64,000 nt of DNA from Diplolepis rosae (taxonomy: Eukaryota > Arthropoda > Insecta > Hymenoptera > Diplolepididae). Below are positions 55,162 to 64,000 of the stretch, piece by piece (the stretch's first letter is position 1; every line of letters begins with the position of its first letter). The DNA is taken from contig JAPYXD010000581.1 of NCBI GenBank assembly GCA_030998225.1, forward strand, positions 310,001 through 374,000. The letters are read 5' to 3'. The translations under genes were made by a program, and so were the position numbers. The notes beneath the pieces are model-generated. The model did not search any database and had not been told where the DNA came from. It saw only the letters and a list, made by a program, of their open reading frames with translations.

Positions 55162-55519
55162 GGCAATGGATTAATTGGACCACGTGACTAAATTATACAT
55201 TCATTCGTTCACGTAAGATAACTTATTTAATTTAAATAGTATCTTTCTGAAAATTTGGGAAACGTAAGAAGAGACAATAAAGCACGTCTATTAACTTCTT
55301 TTAAGTGAAAATTTTGAAAAAAAAACGAAAACTTATCGACAATTACAGTTAACTGTAAAATTTTTTGCAAAGTTTTCACTCAACGAATTTGACAGACGTT
55401 CTTTATCGTTTTCAGTTGTTTTTTCCAAATTTCTAGGAAGTCATTTTGTAAAATAAAAAAGTTATCTTACATGAACTTTTACAGGAATTTGTACACGTGA
55501 TTTAGTTGATCCACAAGCC
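55162..55519. mobile_element. TTAA-type miniature element M, complete copy
   Basis: The left end GGCAATGGATTAATTGGACC after TTGA and the right end GTTGATCCACAAGCC before TTAA are inverted relatives. 358 bp, close to the 368 bp of the copy at 59321. CACGTGA occurs just inside both ends. Non-coding. Confidence 0.65.
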
Positions 55520-55523
55520 TTAA

Positions 55524-55984
55524 CACATTTGCCTACAATATCGTGTGAGACTCGTGGTAACCTTGCTAAAAAAATTTAATTAAGTTTCGTAGAAAAAACA
55601 AAGAAATTCAATTTAATAGAATTCTTATACAATCTAATCGTGTTTTTGTATCAAATTTCAGGAAGCTACCTGGGAGCACGAGTCGTCAGCTGAATTAGAA
55701 ATATATTTAATTAACGATTGAAAACGAAAAAGGTCTGGCTGGAACCGGGTGTCAGACGGAGGTTTAAATTTTCTCAGTAGGGAAGGAAATCGGGACAAAC
55801 ATGAAAAACACAAAAAAGGTCTAGGAGTTGAGTGAACAGTATACATATGTGACCTATCATAAGGAAAGGGACCTAAGGCTGCAAAAATCGATTTTTGAAG
55901 TTTTGCATGCGTAAATAGTTTCTAAGTTGTTTTCCTATGGACAAATCCAAAAAATTCTAACTAATTTACTTTGCTCATACGCCG
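55524..55984. other. Unassigned stretch
   Basis: No gene or repeat recognised. Confidence 0.35.
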
Positions 55985-56483
55985 TAGCGCCGTTTTGTTG
56001 GAAATAAACATCGTCCACATCCATATCTTCCAATTGTTGTCATGAAAATTCATTAATCATGGTTCGATAGCGCAACCCATTCACCGAAACAGCCGCTGCA
56101 TCTTTATTTAACAAAAAAAAATAAGGCCCAATGATCCCTCCTGCCCAAAAACCGCAACAAACAGTTACACGTTGCAGATAGAGAGTATTTTCAATAATCA
56201 TTTTTAGGTTTTCCGAGCCCCTGATGCGACAATTCTGCTTATTAACGTAGCCTCCAAAGTGAAAATGAGCCTCATCGCTCATAATGATCTTTCGGTAAAA
56301 TTCATGTCCATTTTCGTACATTTTTATAGTGAAATTTGACAATTTCAATGCGTTGTTGAAGAGTGTATCGTTCTATTTTTATTATTAGCATAGTTTTTAG
56401 TTGTCAAAAAATGACATCTCTTATCATGACAGCTGCCAAAATAGCGGGCTATTCAAAATGAAACTTCTAATTCGAAAACCCTG
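55985..56483 (-). pseudogene. Tc1/mariner-type transposase remnant with 5' TIR
   Basis: On the minus strand the element starts CAGGGTTTTCGAATTAGAAG at 56483 next to TA. The frame begins MLIIKIERYTLQQRIEIVKF (HTH), then jumps over the rest of the DNA-binding region to FYRKIIMSDEAHFHFGGYVN (first Asp), VTVCCGFWAGGIIGPYFF, VNGLRYRTMINEF, stop, and MDVDDVYFQQNGAT (second-acidic region, QQD read as QQN). The 3' end is lost. Same family as 48.8 and 30.0 kb. Confidence 0.75.
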
Positions 56484-56778
56484 TATAAATGTTATTAGCT
56501 GTACAACTTTGCTACTGTCGATTTTCGATAGTTGGCTGCAGTGGTAAGTGCTGGTCGAAAGAGACAGATCAAAAATGTCACACAGTAAGCTTGGGCATCT
56601 GTCAACATAACGACAGTACCACAGTAGTGAATTTGTGTTTGCATCATAAATTTATTCTCGATCGAAGATGTCAGTTTTCGAGTCAAATTCTCGTCATTTT
56701 CGGGAAGCTTTGATTTTCTGCTTTCATTCGAAGAAAATTGCGGCTGAGGCTCATCGAATGATCTGGAATACACTAAGA

Positions 56779-56940
56779 CAGTGATCCCAGAACGTGGGAG
56801 CTGGCAGCCCCCACCATAGATGCTTCGAGCTCATTGTGTCTTCCTCATTCAACCAACCTATGGCAGTCGAGCGAGGAAGAAGCCATGAGCTGGTGAGGTC
56901 TATGGTGGGGGCCGCCAGCTCCTACGTTCTGGGATCACTG
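56779..56940. mobile_element. hAT-like hairpin miniature element
   Basis: CAGTGATCCCAGAACGTGGG at the left; CAGTGATCCCAGAACGTAGG is the inverted right end. The stem runs at least 42 bp with two mismatches, and an inner stem (GAGCTCAT...CTTCCTC) extends it across most of the 162 bp. The flanks CACTAAGA (56771-56778) and CACTGAGA (56941-56948) differ by one base, fitting an 8-bp hAT duplication. Confidence 0.8.
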
Positions 56941-56948
56941 CACTGAGA

Positions 56949-57917
56949 GACTTTTCGTTAGAGAAAATGATAACATTGAATGGGAGTTTAGAATAAAATT
57001 GTTTTTAAATGGGGAAAGCCGAGGTTTTATTACACTCATTCATATTATGGCATTGAAATTCAATATAGTCATAACAGTCTTTAAAACATGTAGAAGAAAA
57101 ATTAGTATTTTAAATACCAAATATGAATCACCATTCGAAAACTTTAGAGTACGAAAAAATGATATTATGATTACTAAGATTTCTAAAAATAATCCTAATA
57201 AGTCGAACAATGAATATTATAGCCTGGAAAGCATATTTGAGAAATTCATATTGTGAATATGAACTTGATAGAAACCTGGTGACGCGCAGCAAAAATCAAA
57301 ACATTCATTCTTGGTTTTTCGTATAATTCGTTTCAGAATGTCGTCCGAGGGCTTCCGACGTTTTCCGATTGGCTTCGTAGACTCGATCCAAGTCTGTCGA
57401 ACTGAGTAGTGGCTTATAAGCGAGATTTCTGAATTTTGAAATTTAATTAAAGCGTGTGTGATTTATAAATAGTGTATCATTGCCTACTTAAATATGTGAA
57501 CATAAATAAAGTATGATAATAATATTTGTGTATGTGTTTTCATTGAAACCTCCTCTCTTCTCAGTGACAAAGCCCCCCTCTATCTTGCTCTTGTTTTGCA
57601 CGCGTTAGAAAAAGACAAAAGAATTCATAATACGGAGCCGTCACTCCTGAAGGTCAAACCTTTTGACGGAGTGAATGATGTTTCATATAGTGGCCTTCAG
57701 ATTCACATATTCTTTGTTTCGCTTCGCAACTTTGATATAGTGAATTTCAAATTGTCGTAGGTTTTATAACAGTTAGTAGAACATATCTTCCATTTATTCA
57801 AACGACAACATTAACTTCGCCGCTTGAAAACCACTGTATTAATTTGTGATACGTAAACCCTGTTTGCCTCGTTTTGAAACGATATCATACTAAAATATAA
57901 TTCATTTTTATGATTTA
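56949..57917. other. Unassigned stretch
   Basis: No TE match. An open frame of about 85 codons at 56999-57256 has no recognisable family. Confidence 0.3.
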
Positions 57918-57921
57918 CTCT

Positions 57922-58999
57922 TGTAACGTCCTAGTTACTCACCGTTTACTATTATAATTAATTTTCCCCGTTTTTTGTTCGCTTAAGAAATCGGAAGGAT
58001 TTCTCAATCGAAAAAATGGTTAGGGATAGCCAACAACAAATAAATACTCAACAAATTTTACAATTATTAACCTTTTATTCACTGATTCTACATTGAGAGA
58101 TAAAAAGGGAGAGAGAGTGAGAGAATATTTCTTCCTAACGAATTTAAATTGACTTACTTATTTGTTATTCCACCTTGAACTGTCCTTGGATCCTTGGAAC
58201 CTTGGAACCAACCACTGGAACTGGAGGGACTGTGGTTTCTTCTCGATAATTAGACACTGATAATCCAATTTTCACTAAGGAGGAACGTACCGATAAAATG
58301 AAGTACCGAGTTGCCCGTTGAAATGTCTCCAATTTACTCTTGAAGGGAACACTATTGTTACTTGTTGGGGAGAAAACTTGTTAGTTCTGGAGAGATTTCT
58401 GTTTCTGATGATGATCCGACGACAACTTTTTGAGGGAGAGTTCCGAAGTTCAAGATGGTCTGACGGTAAATGAAAATTTGCGGATTCGCAGTTGCTTTTA
58501 TGGGCAAATTTTCGATCGATAGTGGTCCTGGTCGCCATTTTTCGAACGATACTGGTTTTGCCCTAAATATTTTTACCAGCCTCTGGTTGATGCTTCCCAG
58601 ACCTTGGCACGTGGCTGATCTGCTTGGCTTTTCGTATATTGATGAAGTAAAAAGGAGAAAAATATGTTGGAATAGCTTTTCTCCTCTGGTTTCCCCGATG
58701 TTCCTTTTTTTCAGATCAACTAGCTTCTCAATTTCTCTGTTTTGCTGCCCCGGTTGATATTCTTGTTTATTTAGCACGTTCCGATCGGGTTCCCTCGTTC
58801 ACACCTTTGTGAGGGTTTCGATGCTTCATTCATAAGCGTTGTCTATTTATAAACTTACTATTTCTCTCTCCCTATTACAATTTTACTACCGTACATTTTA
58901 TTTCGTATAATCAATACCTTGCGAAACATATTGTTTATGGATGTTTTATTGCGAATAATATTATAAATAAATAAATGTTAATAGTCACAGGACGTGACA
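57922..58999. mobile_element. Solo LTR, family L3, with CTCT duplication
   Basis: Starts TGTAACGTCCTAG and ends CACAGGACGTGACA (inverted ends TGT-ACGTCC). CTCT stands on both sides (57918-57921 and 59000-59003), a 4-bp duplication as in many gypsy-group insertions. ATAAATAAATG near 58970 may be a polyadenylation signal, favouring plus orientation. No internal coding. Confidence 0.65.
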
Positions 59000-59004
59000 C
59001 TCTA

Positions 59005-59225
59005 ACAAAAAGTCTCTCAGGGCACGGTGAGGCTGCTCTTAGTGAAAGAACGTGTCGTGACTGGTTTTAACGCTTCAAGAGCGGTGATTTTGATGTCGAG
59101 GACCGGCATGGTGGTGGAAAAGAGAAAATTTTCGAAGATTCCGAATTTGAGTAATTACTTGCTGAAGACTCGTGACAATCGTAAAAAGATTCGGCAGAAT
59201 CATTGGGAGTGATTCAACAAGACAT
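59005..59225 (+). pseudogene. mariner transposase N-terminal fragment
   Basis: Reads GHGEAALSERTCRDWF, stop, RFKSGDFDVEDRHGGG, IFEDSEFE, stop, LLAEDS, stops, DSAESLGVIQQDISK. This is the DNA-binding part of a mariner of the SERTC-WF-RFK-GDFD-ED type. It begins directly at the LTR end and ends at the tRNA-like repeat, so it is a relic trapped between two insertions. Confidence 0.7.
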
Positions 59226-59302
59226 TTCGAAATGTCGACCGACAATCGAAAGACCAGGGCTCAAATCTCGGCACAGTCGAGAGCGTCTCTTTTTCCACAG
59301 AA
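59226..59302 (+). repeat. tRNA-derived repeat fragment
   Basis: GTCGACCGACAATCGAAAGA and CCAGGGCTCAAATCTCGG parallel the tRNA-like copies at 12925 and 42925, with the same CGTCTCTTTTTCCACAGAAG-type tail. The B box is eroded. Confidence 0.5.
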
Positions 59303-59320
59303 GGATTTCAAATTCTTTAA

Positions 59321-59688
59321 GGCCATGGACCAACCGAATAACGTGATTAAATTCCTACTTTATCAGCATTTTCAATTTGTGCAACCCCATTTTTGTAAAA
59401 AAATAAAATAATGAGTTAAAAATTTGTAAGAGTGAATAGAATACATTAAATCAAGTCTATCTGGTCATAAATTTTCACAAATGTTCATAATTATAAAAAA
59501 AAAAACAAAACAAGATATTTTTTTTCATAATTATAAACTTTTATGCCTAGAAAGACCTTTAATAATGTATTTTATTTAATTTTACAAATTTTTAGTTAAC
59601 TGTCTTAATTTCTATAGAAATGGCGTTACATAAACTGTAATGCTGGTAAAGTAGGAATCTATTCACGTGACCAGGTTGATCCATGGCC
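59321..59688. mobile_element. TTAA-type miniature element M, intact copy
   Basis: GGCCATGGACCAACCGAATA at the left, mirrored by ACCAGGTTGATCCATGGCC at the right, with TTAA exactly on both sides (59317-59320, 59689-59692). The stem extends about 50 bp (AGTAGGAATCTATTCACGTG against CACGTGATTAAATTCCTACT-like sequence). 368 bp, non-coding. The TTAA target suggests piggyBac-type mobilisation. Confidence 0.75.
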
Positions 59689-59692
59689 TTAA

Positions 59693-60879
59693 ATTTAAAA
59701 TCAATTTTCATTACTGCGATATAGGAGTTTGAAATTGTCTACGAGGACATCTGTCGGGAATGTATCCTATCTTATACTTGACTATTGATCCCCTGATAAT
59801 GTAGACAGTGGCAGAAATTTCAAGCTCAACCATCTGATTTCAAACAGAAATTATATCAATTATTAAGGCACATCATGAATTCTAGTTATTCGAATCTTGT
59901 ATAATGAATTACGATTTCGACTCGAACTTTCAGCTCTGTTGTTTAAATTTAACTGATATAGTTTATTAATTTGACGATACTTTTATAATATACGTTGAGA
60001 TTTAATTGAACTTAAGTTTATTTTATATAGATGTCGTTGTTCCAACAATTCTTTATGCAATCAAATTCTGAAATGTGAATGAAATTGAGGGCTATTTTTC
60101 AATTTTTCTAATTATTTTTGTAATTTCTAAATAATTTTTTTGAATTATTATTCAAAATTCACAGGAATAGATGCAAAAATAATAAGGGCCCCAAATTCCG
60201 TCCTCAGGCCGGACAAAATTAATTTTGAAAAGTGTTAAGAATTATTAATCGGGAACTTCCAGGGATCTAGCAGGGGTTTATTGTTTTAGCCAGGTGGTAA
60301 CCAGGTAATCTCGTTAGAGCCTGTGTTGATGGTCTAAGCTAGGACCCAGGATTTTAAGCGTTACGCAGTTAATTGGGTCCCGATTATTTCCCCGATCGGT
60401 GCCCGACTTAATTAATTTTGTTGATTATAATTTGGCCCCTATGAAAGCCAAACATCAACTTCGGCACGGGAATATTTTGTGTACTATGAAATGTATGGCG
60501 AGCAGAAATTTTTATCGGGATATAGTAGGGTTCTAACTACTTTTCCCTGTTTTTAGTAGGGCTTTAATTAGTGAAAGAAGTAAGACTCCGTCTAGTTCTG
60601 TAACGCTGTTTTTGACAGGTTCTAATTAAGGCATCTAGTTGGGCCATCTTTGAACAATAGGACCGAAGCCAGGTCCTTTCCAAAACCCGTTTATATTTAA
60701 TGTACTTTTTGTATTTTAATTAGTCAAATTTAAAATTTCAAAAATTCAAAACTATTTGAGCCCTCGAAATACAGGAAAAATGGCCAAATTTGGACTAAAA
60801 CAATTTCTTGAAATAAACGATGAGAAACTAACAAAAAAAGAGATAACAAAAAAGAAGGCAACCTTCTAAAACCCCTTTC
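59693..60879. other. Unassigned stretch
   Basis: 60180-60680 is richer in GGCCC/GGGTCC words than its surroundings, but no repeat partner or gene was identified. Confidence 0.3.
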
Positions 60880-61011
60880 TTTTTCTAGAAACTTCAAGGA
60901 CATCTATTGTCAAACAATGGCTTTTAATGTAACCCATAATGCTGTTATAACAACCATTGTACTTTACTAAATCCGTTTTCAAATTTATAGAATATGTTCT
61001 ATCCCTTATTA
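60880..61011 (+). repeat. Left arm of a long-distance inverted repeat
   Basis: TCTAGAAACTTCAAGGACAT, AACAATGGCTTTTAATGTAA, CCATTGTACTTTACTAAATC and AATTTATAGAATAT are mirrored at 63484-63615. The arms are about 2.5 kb apart and now enclose a Tc1-like element and an E1 fragment. Confidence 0.65.
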
Positions 61012-61013
61012 TA

Positions 61014-62105
61014 CAGGGTGAGGCACATAAAGTGTTACAGAGCGATAGCACTCAAACTATTGATCATATCCAAAAATGTTTCAGACAAAAGTTTCAGTGT
61101 TCGAGAAGGCCATCATACTCGACTACCCTATTTTTTGATCGATGAAGGCGCTGAAGTTACGTCAAGGTCAACTCCACTTTTTTAAATGGAACCATGTATT
61201 TTTTTTCAATCACATTATTACCGGTTTTAAAATGAAATCAAAGGATTTACTAACTGTAATGCGGCTGCTATCTCAGCTTTTGCTGCACTGAATCCACATG
61301 CCAGCAGCAGGCGAATGAAAAAAAAAATTGAATTAGTCAGCGATCTGTATTAAGAATCTTACATCAACACAAGTTCCATCCGTATCGTATGTCATTACAT
61401 CAGGATTTGTACGGCAATGATTTCCTAAAACGCGTCAATTTCTGTAATTCGATTCGTTGAAAAATGCGCACAGATGTCTCATTTTTGAGTCATGTGCTTT
61501 TTTCTGATGAAGCTAACTTCGCAAATACGGAAAATGTGAATAGGCATAATATGTATTATTGGGCTTTATTATTGGGTTAATTGTTGGTGCGGCATTGTCG
61601 GCGATCACGTCATTGGTCCATATTTATTTGAAGGACGCTTGACGGCAAGTTTACGCAAACTTTCTGCAAAACGTACTGCCTCAATTAATGGAAGACGTGC
61701 TCTTGCATGTTCGCATGAAGATGTGGATGCAACACTATGGTGCACCACCCTATTATGCTCTGTGTTCAAGACAAATGATGAATGAGATTTTTGACGAAAA
61801 GTGAATAGGACGAGGCGGTCCTGTAGCTTGGCCACCTCATTCGCCAGATCTAACATCACCAGATTACTTTTTATGGGGTTTTGTCAAAGAACGCATAATG
61901 GCAGTAACACCTACCACGCCTGACGACATGAAAGCAAGAATACACCGAGAATCTACCGAAATTACACCACAAATTTTGGCTGAAGTTAGACGGACTTTTC
62001 ATCAGCGAATTAACAAGTGCTTACAAGTCGAGGATCATCACTTCGAATTCGTTTTAAAATTGGTAATAACGTCATCGAAAAAAAATACATGGTTCCGTTT
62101 AAAAT
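61014..62105 (+). pseudogene. Tc1/mariner-type transposase, heavily frameshifted
   Basis: The element starts CAGGGTGAGGCACATAAAG after TA (61012-61013). In several frames: WCGIVGDHVIGPYLFEGRLT, MEDVLLHVRMKMWMQH-GAP (second acidic block with Asp replaced by Tyr), then one open stretch GRGGPVAWPPHSPDLTSPDY, FLWGFVKERIMAVTPTTPDD, EITPQILAEVRRTFHQRINK. This is the C-terminal two thirds of an insect IS630-type transposase. The N-terminal part and 3' TIR were not resolved; the right end abuts the E1 fragment. Confidence 0.7.
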
Positions 62106-62109
62106 ACTT

Positions 62110-62955
62110 CTTAATAATAATGCAATTTTTTAATGTACATTTGAAAATTTATTTTCACTAAACTTCATACGTCGTTATGATAAAAATGTATACTAAATGT
62201 AATTTAATAATTATATTATATATATCAATAATCATAGTTATAATAATTGATTAATTATATTAATTTTTAAAAATATTTTATTAATCATTTATGAAAAAAG
62301 TTGATTTATTTTTACTCGAGTAAGGCTAAAAAATTTTATTGATGGCACTTACTCTCACAAGTTCTGAATAACTCATGCAGTCACTATATAAGAAAGTTTC
62401 AAGTTTTATATCTTAGCATTGTAAGCGAGCGTGCGCGTGATTCGACGAAAGCGTATCGTACTATATATAAGTGTAGTTATTAAGTTTATATATGTAAGGT
62501 TATATCTTTAAGTGTATTTGTAATTTGAAATGTGATTGGCTACGTCTGAATGGTGTGAATGTATTTGTAAGTTGTTTATGTATGTACCGAATGACTATTG
62601 GCAGATTCGAGGTAAGAATTTTTTTTTATTTGAGAGAACCATACCATTGCCAGTTGAAATAATACGCCCGATGCTCATTTTACCCAACTACGGTTTGAAG
62701 CACCTCAAGCGTCGATGATGTACTAATACATTTCATGTTAACCCACTGACGCATGTTGGTGCCCTGTCGTCGATAACGTTTTACTCAACTCCTTACTATT
62801 CCCTATGTAACGCTTATTGTTATTCACTTTGAGTGAATTAGGTATATATCAAATTGATTTTACCCGACTAGGATTAAATAGATGTTCAAATGTCCTTATG
62901 TCCCAAGTTTAATTGACCGAGTTGAGTAAAATTACTTCAACTATTTTTCTCCGTG
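62110..62955 (-). mobile_element. Element E1, partial inverted copy
   Basis: The minus strand matches 9733-10580: the terminal CACGGAGAAAAATAGTTG at 62955, GGGACATAAGGACATTTGAA, ACGCTTTCGTCGAATCACGC and CGTATGAAGTTTAGTGAAAA. It ends near 62110 where the Tc1-like remnant begins; the other half of E1 is absent. Confidence 0.7.
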
Positions 62956-63483
62956 CTGAAGTCGGCCCGTTTGTCCCACATCATTTACTTTACACTTCTT
63001 ACAAACCAATTTATATACTACACCACTTATTTCAAATCTATTCAAGAAGTCTTTACCCAAACTGATAAGTGTTTCCATCTTAAACGGTATTCTAAAATTT
63101 TTATGTATTTTAGATTTTCCAAAATAAGCTGAATTGTTTTGGAAATTTGACCAAAATATAGAAGAACAATAGTATTATTTCCATCAATTCATTCAATTTT
63201 AATTTTTATGTTTTTCAATCATAGCTCTGTGAATCAGATTTCAAAAAATGACTTTATTTTGAAAGGGATGACTTGATATGAAATTTAGCAATCTACCTGT
63301 ATATGTATTCTTTCTGTACCGATTGGTCACTATTTTACGATTATCAAGTTTAATTATTTTCAAGTTAAAAAAACTAATTCTATTCTTTCTTTCCATTTCA
63401 TGGGTAAATTGAATTCTTGGGTGATAGTCGTCATAAAGTAATAAGGGAAAAAGGGAATTTATGGAGATGTTATATATAAAAAG
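62956..63483. other. Unassigned AT-rich stretch
   Basis: No gene or repeat recognised between E1 and the right inverted arm. Confidence 0.35.
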
Positions 63484-63615
63484 TGAGGAAAGATATTCTA
63501 TAAATTTGAAGATGGATTTAGTAAAGTACAATGGTTTTTATGATAGCATGATAGGTTACATTTGAAGCCATTGTTTCACAATACATTTCCTTAAAGCTTC
63601 TAGATTCTTCGAAAC
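63484..63615 (-). repeat. Right arm of a long-distance inverted repeat
   Basis: ATATTCTATAAATTTGAAGA, GGATTTAGTAAAGTACAATG, GTTACATTTGAAGCCATTGT and CCTTAAAGCTTCTAGA are the inverse of 60880-61011. Confidence 0.65.
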
Positions 63616-63730
63616 AATTAAAATTTCAGTGAATGACCCTTACGGTCTCTCAGGTAGTGTACGAAAAGCGTCAGGAAAAATATGTTTTTCAGTTTCCTGC
63701 TGGCACTCGTGGTCAGACTGTGGACACTTA

Positions 63731-63856
63731 GGTCTGGTTTCACCAAATACAGTTAATTATTAATCGATGGTTAAGCCACTGGATAAACCAATCAGAATTT
63801 ATAATGACGGATTAAACCGCCGATTAAAATTTAATTAACGTTGGTGGAATCGGCCC
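63731..63856. mobile_element. Harbinger-like miniature element (126 bp)
   Basis: The left end GGTCTGGTTTCACCAAATAC and the right end, inverted, GGGCCGATTCCACCAACG; TTA on both sides (63728-63730 and 63857-63859). TIR style and 3-bp TTA duplication fit PIF/Harbinger miniature elements. The stem continues inward with AGTTAATTATTAATCG against CGATTAAAATTTAATTAAC. Confidence 0.65.
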
Positions 63857-64000
63857 TTAATGCTTTAGATCTGAAAAAAGATAAATGTTAGTGGCACCAT
63901 CGAATGAGCCGGCAAGTTTTCAAGGTAAGATATATATTCTTCGGATAGTGAAATCAAATACCTATTTAAAATTTATAAACTTATATAAAAACGAATAAAA

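Overview
The window is eukaryotic, AT-rich and very gene-poor. The few GC-rich islands, spliced exons with GT/AG borders, a dense population of mariner/Tc1-type transposase remnants with TA target duplications, hAT-like and TTAA-flanked elements, LTRs and tRNA-derived repeats point to an arthropod, most likely an insect. The species cannot be named from this sequence alone. There is no operon structure, no rRNA and no CRISPR array.

The only convincing host gene is at the left edge. It is a spliced, plus-strand trypsin-like serine protease homologue with four exons between 1 and 6554, open at its 5' end. Its catalytic Asp position is Asn and the Gly before the active-site DSG is Arg, so it is probably a pseudo-protease. 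Its second intron (about 5 kb) is full of repeats. A second, weaker coding candidate is a 55-codon ORF with a textbook signal peptide at 41300-41467.

The rest is a mosaic of mobile elements. 6.7-9.6 kb is a GC-rich repeat island with a decayed minus-strand ORF and tandem arrays. 9.7-11.6 kb is a full-length DNA element whose partial inverted copy lies at 62.1-62.96 kb. 12.2-14.7 kb is a long foldback repeat with relatives at 20.4, 38.0, 49.6 and 52.7 kb. 15.2-17.4 kb is a nested set: a decayed DNA element holding a solo LTR and a CACTGAG-ended element. 18.2-19.3, 28.0-29.9, 33.3-34.2, 35.8-36.3, 39.1-39.4, 43.3-44.6, 48.8-49.5, 56.0-56.5, 59.0-59.2 and 61.0-62.1 kb are mariner/Tc1 copies, all broken by deletions, stops, frameshifts or insertions. 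23.5-27.3 and 34.8-35.8 kb hold copies of one TGTTACG-starting LTR family. 41.6-42.8 kb is a foldback carrying a decayed THAP domain. 46.1-47.2 kb is a non-autonomous hAT element with a perfect 8-bp duplication. 47.3-48 kb is a second copy of the 15.2 kb LTR. 48.1-49.6 kb is a TTAA-flanked element with a Tc1-like element inside it. 54.4-60 kb holds tandem repeats, small hairpin elements, a solo LTR and TTAA-flanked miniature elements.

Several insertions can be ordered because one element interrupts another: a CACTGAG element splits a mariner reading frame at 28.6 kb, and an LTR ends inside another mariner frame at 35.8 kb. None of the transposases appears intact, so the window reads as a graveyard of several successive transposition waves around one truncated gene.
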